Source of the DNA: Mucor racemosus
Lineage: Eukaryota; Mucoromycota; Mucoromycetes; Mucorales; Mucoraceae
DNA length: 64,000 bases
Direction: 5' to 3'
Assembly: GCA_027405735.1 (NCBI GenBank)
Contig: JAPEHQ010000005.1
Coordinates: 930,001 to 994,000, forward strand
Under the pieces are notes generated by a model, which searched no databases, was not told the DNA's origin, and was given only the letters and a program-made list of their open reading frames with translations. A program made the translations under genes and the position numbers. Shown here one piece after another: positions 1 to 11,278 of this stretch (position 1 is its first letter; each line of letters opens with the position of its first letter).

Positions 1-1218
1 TGAAGACGGGTATGGTCTTCTACAACAGTTTGATGACCATCACGCAAAAAACGCTTCCAACCATAACGACCTTCCAACTTTTTCTTTGCATCAGATCTAG
101 TAAATTCAATTAATGCGGGATCTTCAACGGCAAATGCGGGGAAACCGATGACGGATAAAATGGATCCATCTACTTCCTTGGAATTGGATTCTCTGGGCAA
201 GACACTTTGAAGAGTAATCTTGTTACGGGTCATTTCATCAGGTAATACATAAATTGTCTGTAATAGTTGTTTAATGAGTTAAATATATTCATGAAGTCTC
301 AAAACATTCAAAACTTACAGATGATGCGCTACCACGAGCGCCAAACAAATTAACACCATTGATAGCTCTTAAAGCAGAATAAGCCATACCAATGGAAGAC
401 GAATTCAGCTCAGGCTCACCGTGATTACTCTTATCACCACGTTCCCAAATACCAAAATCAGGAGTGCGATAAGCACGTTCAATATAAAATACCAAATTCT
501 GAATAAAATCGACCTCATCCTGAGTATAAATGATACTTAGACCACTAGTAGTCATATCAGCCAATGCGACCAAAAAGAAACTAGTAGCATCAATTTGTAA
601 ATGACCCCAATCCTTATCGCCTACAACAGTTGCGCCTGTTTCTGTTTTGTATTTAGCATGGAGTGCATCCAGAACATTTTGAGTATTTTTGAATTTCTCA
701 ACCTTGGGAGCTTGACGCATCATTGAGAACAATAGGCCACGCATTAATTTAATAACCGCATGTTCAAGCTCAACTGTGAACACAAACAAGAAAGCATGAA
801 TAAGGATTTATAGATGATAAGGGGCGTTTCACCCTAAAATAAACTTACAAGCTCTTCCTGTGGTATCATCTACTCTTCTATAAGCCAAAGCAAGACCAAA
901 TACGCAATAAATAGAATAAACATTATCTCTGAAAAAGATTAAAAAAGGAAGCTTAATCAACATGTCAAAATGTTTCAAGGATTTATTTTTACCTAACCCA
1001 AGCATCTGTGTAATCACCATGAGTCTGTTTTACATAAATAAGTATTAAATTTACCTGATATATTTTTTTCATATGATTCAACAACTTACAGTGATTGCTA
1101 CAGAAGCAGGAATCAAACCACTCGCGGCATTTTGTTTAGAAAGAACAGTTGTATTGATAACTTGATAATAGTAATCAAGTCTCTCTAATGAATTCTTTCT
1201 ATTATAGGAGCTTTTCAT
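1..1218 (-). CDS. Phosphorylase b kinase regulatory subunit (alpha/beta type), N-terminal part
   Basis: Exons on the minus strand: 1218-1090, 1024-993, 928-849, 773-319 and 257 to the window edge; about 317 codons are present and the 3' part is cut off. The phases join cleanly. The spliced protein shows the GH15-like (alpha/alpha)6 barrel signature of [23 protein letters not shown], then VKLMRGLL-like [44 protein letters not shown] and [17 protein letters not shown]. In animals this subunit regulates the kinase that activates glycogen phosphorylase. A role in glycogen breakdown is inferred here. The start is the only ATG placed ahead of the family's first helix ([16 protein letters not shown]). 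The C-terminal calmodulin-binding and lipid-anchor regions lie outside the window, so alpha cannot be told from beta. Introns are 60-75 bp. Confidence 0.9.
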
Positions 1219-2622
1219 TGCAATTATAATACTATAAAAAAGAAAAGGAAAAGGAAAAAACAAATAAAAAGTAGGTTCGAGGCTTTCTAATGTACTTGCT
1301 GAACCAAAAATAACGTTACAACGCCGCGTATTTTGTTTTGTTTTTGTTTCTGTATAACTATATGGGAATCTAATTTTTACAAGAGATGATGCTTAACTAT
1401 AATAATGCGATGTAACACTTAATTCCTGATAAGGTCATTCATCTACCACCATATCATAAAATTCCTTAAGATTCCACATCAAATAAAGCAATTCAAAAAA
1501 AGAAACAAGGTAGCTGACAGTTACACCAATTGGCCATGACGACAGATCGACGTTGGGGCCATCGATAACAACCTTTTTAAATGATGTTTAATGGTTCCAA
1601 TCAAGAATATGCAAGATTCTTTGTTTAATCAAGAAAAATGGAAAAACAGTAGCTTATCAAAAAAAGAAGAAAAAAAGCTTCCACAATTGACTAAGATGAT
1701 TAAACAAAAATACAGATTTATGCAAGAGACATTCCCGCTCAAATCGTGTTTGATGTAGCACAATTTATTCCATATTGCGCATTTTTATATGGAAGCATTC
1801 CAATTAAACATCTTTTTTTTTTGTTCCTTAATAATGTTGTTTACATTTACAATTGTTTCCTTGACCTTTCTTGACGTCATTTCGTGCTTTATCCACCATC
1901 AAAATGTTACTTATCAATGTTTCATAAAAGACAAAATTAAGGTTTAAATACCAGAATATATGGAATAAAGTATCTCAACACAACAGGCTGTGTATACGAG
2001 GCAATAATAGTAAATATCTTTGATGTATATAGCTTAGAAAGATATTTGTCATTCATTTGTCATGTATTATTACTTGCGGGGATAGCTCCCACTTTACTAC
2101 GTTCCACATGAGTTCAAATAGATTTTTCCCATCGGATTTGAGAAGCGCCACGATGGTAAATCATCGAGTTTCAATGAATCCAATGTACCCTAGCAACATA
2201 TGTATTGAGTAGTCTATTTAAGGACCGATCATAGCAACCAGGAATATAAAATTTGACAGCTGTGATCGCTACAAGTTTGAAGCTGTTGTACACCTAAACT
2301 GAGATTTGTGGGGATCATTGCTAAGAATATCGCTTTTTGAAATATACGTCTCTTCTACAGTCTAGAACCAAATTTGAAAATCAATTGTATAGCCTATCAG
2401 GACCATGTAATTGTCTAATACTCGGTTGATTGTGATTCGATCAAATCAATGCTACAATGGAAGATAGTGTAAGATATGATGGGCAATATTTAATCTTGTT
2501 ACATCTATTACATTTGGTGCCCATCTCAACAAACATCCAGCCACAGTGACTGCCTGAGCCTTTTTTTTTTCGATTGATAAACTGACATTGCAACTTCATC
2601 TAGCAAACTTTGTTCAACAACC
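1219..2622. other. Divergent intergenic region, no gene seen
   Basis: This 1.4-kb AT-rich spacer separates two divergently transcribed genes, so both promoters should lie here. I see no ORF with coding character, no tRNA and no repeat shared with the rest of the window. A T-run (about 2561-2571) lies some 50 bp before the downstream ATG. Confidence 0.5.
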
Positions 2623-3726
2623 ATGTCAGACAGTGAGGCACCTCAAGTAGAAAAGAAAAAGGGAGGTCAGCGCGGCAACAAGAAGAATGCCGGTGATAAG
2701 AAGAAGCCGGCCTTGTCGAAAAAGAAGGAGAAGGCACTTCAACGTGAAACCGAGCGTCGAAACGCAGTGATGGCAGCATTTAACAAATACTATGAAGAAG
2801 AATGGGGCCCTGAACGTTGGCCAGTGCTTTTAGAAGCACTCAAGAAACCTGTGCGCCATTGCTTGATGATAAACAAATACGCCAATGTCGAAGATGTCAA
2901 AAACAAACTCAAAGATACATTACCCGATCTTACAATGCTTGATTTTGTTTCTATACCATGTTATGCATCAAAAACCATGTCTCGATTTCCTCAACCCAGT
3001 AAAGAAAGCAACAATGTTACTGATTATTACATTTTGGATGCTGCATCGGTGCTCGCTACTGAAGCTTTAGATATTCAACCTGATGAACATGTCCTCGATA
3101 TTTGTGCCGCTCCCGGTGGGAAAACTTTATCAGTATTGCAACGTTTGGATAAAAAATACGGTCGTTTGACTTCAAATGAGATTGCTTCAGATCGTAGAAG
3201 AAGATTAAGACAAGTGATTGAATCCTATGTACCACCTGATGTTGTTGAGGAAGTGAGTACAGTAGTTGGTAAAGATGGTACTCGTTATTATGGCGAGCCT
3301 GAACAATATGATAAAGTTTTATTGGATGCACCTTGCTCTTCAGAAAGACATTTGCTTCATGATGAAAAGGAATTAGAACTTTGGTCTCCTAAACGTACTC
3401 AAGTAAATGCCAAACGACAATTATCAATTTTGAAAGCTGCAGTTCATTCAGTTCGTGTAGGTGGTTTGGTTTTATACGCAACATGTTCGATTAGTTCTTT
3501 AGAAAATGATAAAGTTGTGGAACGCATGATGAATAAAGGTAAAATTCCTATTGAGCCTGTCAAGTTGAAGTTGCCTGTTGGTGAAAAGACAAAATATGGC
3601 TGGTTATGTCTTCCTGATAAAACTACTTGGGGTCCATTATACTTTTCGCTTATTAGAAGAACAGGTGTTTCCAAAGAGGGTGGATCTGATGATGAGGGAG
3701 AGGATTCAGATGATGATGATATTTAG
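2623..3726 (+). CDS. NSUN (NOL1/NOP2/Sun) family RNA 5-methylcytosine methyltransferase
   Basis: Intronless, 367 aa. A lysine-rich N-terminus (about 1-45) is followed by a Rossmann-fold SAM methyltransferase. Motif I is DICAAPGGKT (159-168), motif IV is DAPCSSERH (235-243, Cys238) and motif VI is ATCSIS (Thr287-Cys288). In this family the motif VI Cys attacks C6 of the target cytosine and the motif IV Cys releases the product; both are present. The segment PVRHCLMINKYAN and the DAPCSSERH form resemble the NSUN3/NSUN4 branch, which methylates mitochondrial rRNA or tRNA. No convincing mitochondrial presequence is visible: the N-terminus mixes acidic and Lys-rich stretches, so compartment and substrate are open. 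The C-terminus is an Asp/Glu tail. AATAAA-like signals follow the stop at about 3732. Confidence 0.92.
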   Translation: MSDSEAPQVEKKKGGQRGNKKNAGDKKKPALSKKKEKALQRETERRNAVMAAFNKYYEEEWGPERWPVLLEALKKPVRHCLMINKYANVEDVKNKLKDTLPDLTMLDFVSIPCYASKTMSRFPQPSKESNNVTDYYILDAASVLATEALDIQPDEHVLDICAAPGGKTLSVLQRLDKKYGRLTSNEIASDRRRRLRQVIESYVPPDVVEEVSTVVGKDGTRYYGEPEQYDKVLLDAPCSSERHLLHDEKELELWSPKRTQVNAKRQLSILKAAVHSVRVGGLVLYATCSISSLENDKVVERMMNKGKIPIEPVKLKLPVGEKTKYGWLCLPDKTTWGPLYFSLIRRTGVSKEGGSDDEGEDSDDDDI

Positions 3727-3878
3727 TTAAAAATAAAAATAAAGTACATTATAAAACATGAAATTGATTGCTTGTTGATAAATATTAGAGAATTTATATT
3801 TTGAAGCCATTTTAAAAATAACCGTGGTACTCGACAGACAGGTGCCCACTTCTTCTAATACTTAGCCCTGTAACAAAC

Positions 3879-5237
3879 ACTTTTTAGGATACACTTTAGA
3901 CGCTGCTACATAGATACAAATTGGTCGGATTATGCTAATTATTCCCAAATGTATTCAATATTTCACGAAAGACTCAAAAACACGCAAAATTCACTGCTTT
4001 TTAACCTGAAAACTGGGTCTCACTTTTCATCCCTGCTCTATTTTTTTTTTCATTAAATAACACCAAGAAACAATTATATGTCAATGTACCTGAGATGTTC
4101 AGCTTTAATCCAAAAACAAGTATCTGGAAATATCCTATTTTTTGCAGTTGATATTAATTTTTCAATGCTAATGTTTCAGATTTTTCACGCGTATTTTACT
4201 GCTAATGGATTGAAAACTTTGAGGCTTCATATCTCTAGAAAAAAGTAAGCTATACTAACACTTCCTAATAATAAAACTTACTTGTTTTGAAGTTTTCTAT
4301 AACGTATTTTAATATAAAAACATTCTGAGCACGTTTATTTTTTTTCATATTTTTGGCATTTCTATAGTAGGTTTCAAAATATTGGTTAAATTAAACAACA
4401 TTTTTTTTATTCATGTCATCAAACTCATTGAGTTCTCTGAGACCCAATTTAGAGTTTTTCAAAATATTGATTTTTCGTGGAGATATCCTCAAAAATGTGT
4501 ACAAAAAGGTATCTCCATGTCTAGCTTCCATTTTTCCCTTATATACCCTCATCCCAAATTCTGAATCTGAAAAAAAAATTGACAAAAATCTTGTTTTCTC
4601 TACGAAAAATGCAGGTAGAAAACTCAACAATAGCTCGATCAATAGATAATGACCTTGTACATCATTACCATTTATTATATTTTAAATATGCTTATAAAAA
4701 GTGATGTGTATCTTCAAAAACCTTCAAAGTTTTGATTGCATTTTGCGCACAATTTAATGTGGAATGTTTGTCTAATTCTTATTTTGATGGGTGCATAATC
4801 CAAAACTCTACAAAAAACACTTAATACGCTAGTTCAACTTACTTTGCGGTTCACGAGTTTTTAAAAGATTTTGTTTTTTGAACCATTTTTCGTTCACTTT
4901 TTCATCAAATCAATTTTGGAATCCCGTTATTATAAAGTTTAAACTATGAAAGAAACTATTATTTTAATTATCTCGACAAAAAATGCAGAGTAGCTTTCGC
5001 TTGTATCAATCTTGTGAATACAAAAAAATAACATCTCAATTCCGATACTCAATGTTGTACAATCGATTTAGATCAATCTCGATCAATTTCGGTCAATATT
5101 TGGCCAGTGCACTTACATTCAGGTATTAATATATCTATTTTCCGAGAGATGTCAATGGTCCACGGAGGGGGGGGGGGTGCATCTTGTTTGAAATTTTGAC
5201 GTGGTTCGACTCAATGTTGAACAAAAAACTTGGAATG
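3879..5237 (+). repeat. Dispersed repeat unit, copy 1 (left end of block A)
   Basis: This 1.36-kb segment matches 39490-40883 in the same orientation and 45735-46940 in reverse; a shorter relative sits at 30533-31640. Recognisable landmarks are the outer end AAACACTTTTTAGGATA, the segment with GCCAATGTACCTGAGATG-like sequence near 4085, and a run of 13 G near 5166. It contains a minus-strand ORF (4642-4391, 83 codons) that is related to ORFs in the other copies. No transposase is visible. Confidence 0.85.
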
Positions 5238-6165
5238 TGTTGTAATGCCACCAAGTACCACTAGTGATATTAAACGAGCCGAGCCTTTTTTATGCAGCCG
5301 AGCTTTTCTCAAGGCTCGTTAAAGTTAGACGAGCTTACAAAAAAGCTCGTTCAACCTCGACGAGCTTTTTTTTGCGCGTGACTAGAGCTCGTTTACCCCA
5401 AACGAGCTTTTTTATGCAGCGACTAAAACTCATCATCTCAATGCGAGCTTTATTTTACCTTTCCAGTGACAAATATCTAAAGTAAAGCAAACTTATGAAT
5501 GTCAATTGACAATTATCTAAAGTAATAATGTCATAGCATTTACTAATTATTATTTAAATTTGAACTTTTTGAAAAGAAGTCAAAAGCTCGTCTTTCTCAA
5601 ACGAGCTTTTTAAAAAAAAGTCAAAAACTCGTCTTTGTCAAACGAGCTTTTATTAAAGCTCGGCTCGAGCTCGAGTGATACAAAGCTCGGCTCGTTGTGG
5701 CGAGCTTTGGTCAAGCTCGTCCTAGGCTCGGCTCGTCTTTTATACTTAAGTACCACACATTATCATCGTCTACAGTATCGATACATCTTATTATCTATTG
5801 ACTACGACATGTATTGAAGTGCAAAGTCTTGATGCCGTATATAAGAAACTCTTAGCGTACTAAGCTACTAAGTTTATCCATCAATTACCAAAACGCTTGG
5901 ACCTCAATTAACATCATATTATTCATCCAAGCGCTCAATCAATCAAGTAGCTATCAAATCAACATCCAAGCACATTTAGGGCGGCATTGAAACAAGGCAA
6001 TTCATAAGCTCTACAAGCACAGTTAAGTTATGATTGATCCATTTCCATTCATAGATTACTATTATCAAGCATATCTAATGGTTCAATAGTGCCTTAAGTT
6101 TACATCTCATGATCTCAATATTAAATTAATAAACAGTAAAAGGCCATACTTTGAATATCTAAATA
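5238..6165 (+). mobile_element. LTR-like fragment in block A, interrupted by a hAT-like MITE
   Basis: The segment begins TGTTGTA, like the solo LTR read on the minus strand from 44408. It follows that LTR up to the AAATA at 6161-6165, where the 530-bp LTR is cut by another element. The 487-bp MITE at 5262-5748 lies inside it. The distal 115-bp part of the LTR is not present here. Similarity to the solo LTR runs through landmarks such as GACATGTATTGAAGTGCAA and AAAAGGCCATACTT. Confidence 0.65.
5262..5748. mobile_element. hAT-like non-autonomous element (MITE) with GCTCG subterminal repeats
   Basis: The element is 487 bp and flanked by an 8-bp direct repeat AGTACCAC (5254-5261 and 5749-5756). 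Ends are imperfect inverted repeats: TAGTGATATTAAACGAGCC against TAAGTATAAAAGACGAGCC (13 of 19 match). The interior carries many scattered GCTCG/CGAGC words. The equivalent position in block B, near 40891-40907, reads CCAAGTACCACACACTATC without the insert and is therefore an empty site. An 8-bp target duplication with a TA(G)-type terminus is typical of the hAT superfamily. It has no ORF for a transposase. Confidence 0.85.
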
Positions 6166-9013
6166 TGTGGAATATGTACACATTTATCCACTATATTGAT
6201 CTCCATTTCATCTAATTCTCAATTAAAGTACAGCTAGAATAAATAGACATTACACTACTAAAAAATGATATATTACTGATTTATACTAATATAAATTTTC
6301 TACCGAGCTTCTATCCTAGCAGCCTATAGTTAAAGATCAATCAACATAATGTGGATCTAATTATCATGCAGTAAATAACAAAGTTTTTTTACTAAAATAT
6401 AAAAATAAAAGCAGTAGAAAAAACACAATTATAATCAGCTAAAATTTTTATTACAAAAGATTTATGAAGATTTATAATAATTGAACAAGTATGAGGTGTT
6501 TTACCAAAGCTAATAAGAATTAGACAGGAGTAAAAGGTGTAGTTTTATTCAATGTAGAGAATGAGATTATATATAGAAGAGATTATCAAGTGATACAACA
6601 GCTATTAATAGTGTAACAATAACAATATCCTGATAGTACGACTACTTGTAAAAAATTGAAAATAAAACACGTATGAAATAATATGTAAGATGTTGTTTTA
6701 TTCTTTTAAAATAAGATAAAGATCTTCATGGCTAATGTGGATGTTTTGCTATTTATATTAATTGTCTAATCTAAAGAAAATGGAAATCTAAAAGTAATGG
6801 ATCATTGTAACTGACCAATGATTATCTAGAAAGGCCGATTAAATGTGTTGAGTTGTTATGTACACTGGTAGATGGCAAAGTTATTGGTTCTTCATGAATA
6901 TAAAAAAATTATGGACTTGTTTATCAACAGGTTCCTTGGTTCTATCTTTGAATACACTTTGATTTGGTTGTACAGGATGTCAATTGTATGTACGCGAGAT
7001 TGACATTTAATTTGTGATTCAAATAATAAACTTTTATTATAGTGACAATTACCGTTCTATGACACTACTGTAGCGCTATATCTAGATTCTGGTATAACAT
7101 GAGGTATGAGGGTATTTATAGTGATTTGGAGAACTTGGATACCATCAGACTTGAATGGATGGATATTTAGTAAATAATCTTCTAGTTTTGAGTACATTGT
7201 TATTGATTTAATATTTTAAGGGGTAAATCATGTAGAGCATTGACCATAAGGGATTGATGTCAAGTGTGCCAATATCGACCTTTTGGAAAATGGTTGTTTT
7301 GTTTATTATTGCTATATATATTTTATGTAATCTTGAATTAAGGGGTAATCTTTTATATGCTTGAATCTTATTTATATTGATAGTGCAGCAGCTTCAATAT
7401 AGATGAGCAGTTGACTAAATTGATATCTTTGTTTGTTATTATTATTGATTTGGATAGAATCCTATTTTGATGTATATGTCATTTGTGTAATTGATTGCAC
7501 CGTGATCAAGGGTGCTATCATCTACACGACATGTATAGTTCAAAAAGGTATTTCATGTTTTTGGAATGCATTTGTTATCGTTGTGTTCAATTGAAGCGTT
7601 TGCTTATTATTGTTGTTGTTCACATTTCAAGTGGCATTATATTTTAAAAGTGACACTTGGAATTTAGGTTATTTTATTATTATCAAGCGTTTTTAGTATG
7701 TAATTCCACTGCATTATCATAATATAAACTACCACACAATATTAACATGTATAAAGATTTACAGTAATAAGCTTGAATGAAGTGAATACAGCATTATAAA
7801 TTCTTGAAAACGTTCTCAAGTATTATAAAATCTCTTATTTTTAAGACTTACAAAGCTTATAAGCGGAATATTAATTTAGAAAATTATTTTTGTCCAGATC
7901 ATCAATTTTGACATTTTTTAATTTTTTTTTTCTGATTTTGCAAATCTAGAGTTAATTTTACTATCAATTATAAAAACAAAAAAAAATACACATAATCAGA
8001 ATTTAGCGCTCTATTTGCTCAATAAAAAATAACAGACATTTTTATTGCAAAATATTACATGAAAATCCTTTAATCAAAAATCCGTTTTTGGGCCATAAAT
8101 GCTAAGTTTCATTATTTAATATTTAATATTAAGCTTTTATAAAATGTATATTAGTCATGGCTACAATTTTCTCTCACAATGTAGTATATTTAAACGTCAA
8201 TTTTGGTATCAAAATTTGATTTTTCTGTTTTTTGATCAAAATCATGAGTGTTGGTAAGGATAAAATGAGTCCCGAAAATGTCCGCTACAAAGTCTGAATT
8301 TTCAGACTGTACATGGTTAAATATAAGAAAAGCTTAAAAAAACCGCTTTTTTATTTAAAACTTTGATATATACCATAGTATAAGAAGAGACTTAACCATT
8401 CAATCTTGCTATGTTCAATTACGGCGTTGTCTTACGGGCTCGCTTTTGCAATTTTTTAATGAATGCATTATATGGCAGACGGTTTTTCTGGTAGAAAAAT
8501 ATATGTTTCTATGATAACAGATATTGCCTATTTTATTTAGTTTATGGTTGATGCGCTGTAATGCTGCTTTTACATTGACTGGAATGTGCAATTTAACAGG
8601 GTTTTAATTGTGCTAAATAATGTAAAGCCTTGGAATTCCATTTCGACGTGTGTTATGTTTATATTCCAAGGATATATTCACCGTTTGATAAGGCATATCA
8701 GACTATTACCAAGCTGGTATTCTTTTCTTTTATCTGAATACTCATGTTAACATAAGGGACTAATAATATTTTTAATATAGGTAGCAGTCGTTATATTAGA
8801 GACTGAAATTTTCATTTAACTGCATTCTAAGATCAAATATCATTATTTACTACTGTATTGTTGGACTTATTTCTTAATTACCAAATCACATCGAAGGTAA
8901 TGATATTTATATTTACTCAATAAAAAGCTAGAACTGGCTACAAACCCACGAAATGTTCCAGAAAAGTGATAAAATTTCAAATGATATAGAAACGCAAAAA
9001 AAGAATAATCTGA
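6166..9013 (+). mobile_element. Internal part of the TIR element of block A, right end lost
   Basis: The segment starts TGTGGAATATGTACACATTT directly after AAATA, the same left terminus as the 4.07-kb element at 41317 in block B. It parallels 41317-43562. Block B lacks about 600 bp that are present here at roughly 6490-7095, between two copies of ATGAGGT. Similarity stops abruptly after AGAATAATCT near 9013, so the right terminus is missing. I see no long ORF and no transposase or polymerase motif. The sequence is low-complexity AT-rich. Confidence 0.6.
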
Positions 9014-10413
9014 TGTCTTGCCTAGTAACTATTATAGTTTTGATTGTAGCTATGCTTGAAAGCAAATCTTTTTACAGTTGACAATCGTAAACTAAAACAG
9101 TAAGTTTAAACAAGATTAATTTGCTTAAATTTTATGAGTGATAACGTCACATTTATATCCTTAGATTTGGCTTGCATATAAATTTACGCTTGAGCAAAAA
9201 CCATTGTTGCTGCAAACATTATAACTATAAACATATTTACAAATGATGATAATCGTGAATATATTGGCTCTTGCATGTATTGCTCTACATCAACAACGTA
9301 TTGAATTGTATTATTGTCTATAATCCATATTGATAAAAGCAAATGTAATTTAAAGATTCATTATTCCAGTAAAAAATGCAATGGAATTTTGAGGACGGCA
9401 TGATGCACATGTACAAACCAATTTGTGCCCATATGATCAGCTCATTATGCTCATGGCCAGATTTTATTATTATGCACAAATAGGAAGAATAATGATATGC
9501 TTATGGGCAATTCTACTATTATGCACACATGGCATTACTGTCATGCACACGGGCAGAGTCTATAATTCTGCACATACAGGCTTTTCGTTGTGCTCGTGTG
9601 CAGTTTCTTTTGTTGTACCCATATGCATCTTGTTATCTTTTTAGCCATTATTCAGTGGGCGCAACAACTCATCAGGCTATAGTATGTTAGTATACAGCCC
9701 ACCTGGGCATAACAAAAGGATCTTGTGAAGCACAGGTCGGCCGTAGTGCTTTTATATATAAATCCTTTGAATTTGTGATTTTATGGGCTTTTTTCGAATC
9801 CGGTTGTATCATCTTATACTTTTCAAGTTAAATCTGTTATTAGGCTAATAATGCTGTAGGTTGTATTTTTGCTTTACTTAAAATAAGCCTTTGAATAATT
9901 AATAGCAATACAGTTGAGCCTTAATTTTTGTATGTAATTTCGATACCTGCATCTTATAGCTGCTTGGAATATTTAAACAACTGCGTCCGAGCTGTCCGGT
10001 GATTTTTTCTAGAGATTTAAAGCTTGTAAATATCTTTAGATGGCCGCTTCCGGAGATTGTTCGGCTTTTTTTTTGGAAGAGTGACCATTGGCAAAGATAT
10101 GAATCATATTCTACATTTAATTTAATATCATCAGTTAAATAAATCAATAGATTTCTCATGAACTTGTCAAGCCTAATATATTATGATACTACTACTGTAC
10201 TACTATCCTATATCCTAATCACACATTATTACGTTATCCGAATTACATATCAATCTCCAGCTTATACAAGAGATTCTATTACTATACGCACTGCGACACA
10301 ACCAATGACCACATTACAATGTCAACTTACTCGTATTCAAGTTATTATAGAGTAGTTCAGTAGCACTATGCCCCCCTGAGCCTAATTGTTTGCAGAAATA
10401 TGAAGGTTCAAAG
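9014..10413. other. Unassigned sequence inside block A
   Basis: This 1.4-kb segment is not shared with block B. At about 9400-9600 there is a loose tandem pattern of short units ending in TATGCAC/CTGCAC and containing TGGGCA-like words, too diverged to call a clean minisatellite. An ORF at 9423-9644 lies in this pattern and looks incidental. No gene is supported. Confidence 0.4.
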
Positions 10414-10790
10414 CTTTTGATTTTAACAGTGAATAAGCAGTAAAAATCTGAAACATTAGCACTGAAAAATTAATACCAACAGCAAAAAATAGGATATTCC
10501 TGGATACTCTTTTTTAGATTTTAAGGTGAACATGTCAGGTACATTGGCATATAATTTTTCCTTGGTGTTATTTAGCGAAAAAAAATAGAGCAGGGATGAA
10601 AAGTGAGACCCAGTTTTCAGGTTAAAAAGCAGTGAATTTTGCGTGTTTTTGAGTCTTCCGTGAAATATTGAATAAATTTAGGAATAATTAGCATAATCCG
10701 ACCAATTTGTATCTATGTAGCAGCGTCTAAAGTATATCCTAAAAAGTGTTTATTATGAGATTAACTATAGAAAAGAGAGCACGCTCCGAT
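10414..10790 (-). repeat. Dispersed repeat unit, truncated inverted copy (right end of block A)
   Basis: Read in reverse this matches the outer part of the unit at 3879-4220 and 39446-39840. It includes the shared outer words CAATCTTC.GAATCGGAGCG and AAACACTTTTTAGGATA. Only about 370 bp of the 1.3-kb unit is present. The inverted arrangement relative to 3879 gives block A terminal inverted repeats of unequal length. Confidence 0.75.
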
Positions 10791-11278
10791 TCTGAAGATT
10801 GAAAACTTAATGAATAGCAATAAATACATGGATTGTCTATTATGTATATAGAATACTTGCTCCAAAAAAGTTGAATATTTTATATTGAAAATATTGTGCA
10901 GACTGTATAATTAATTTCATTTACACCAAAATGGCCATACAAGTACGAAATACTCATATCAATTTTGTGTAATAAAGCTATGATATATCTAATCCCTAAT
11001 GAGATATACATCCGGAAACGCACCAATACAAATGATTGAGGAGTAATTTATCAATTTTTTACTATTTCCATCGAGCTGATCAATCTGTCAAACCTTGATT
11101 CAATCAGGTTTATTTTGATTTGGGGTTTTTATGCATTTTTTGTATAGCAGCACCGCCCATTATAATGCAGTATCATATGATTTGATGGTGACGCCTTTCA
11201 TGCGTATTGATATAAAAGAACGACGTTTGCACTTTATACTTTGTTATCTTTCAAACATTTTGTTGTATTTACATTACA
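10791..11278. other. Intergenic, upstream of MEMO1
   Basis: About 490 bp of AT-rich sequence between block A and the MEMO1 start codon. It must hold the MEMO1 promoter. No conserved motif was recognised. Confidence 0.4.

Noticed and set aside
1270..1290. GGTTCGA word as the B box of a tRNA
   Set aside because: The flanking bases do not form a T-arm, and no A box or acceptor stem fits.
2076..2140. Possible tRNA-like segment (GGGGATAGCTCCCAC ... GAGTTCAAAT)
   Set aside because: It cannot be folded into a cloverleaf with a 7-bp acceptor stem and lacks a plausible anticodon arm.
9423..9644. 73-codon ORF as a Cys-rich membrane peptide gene
   Set aside because: It overlaps a loosely repeated short-unit tract inside a repeat block and has no signal peptide or support for expression.
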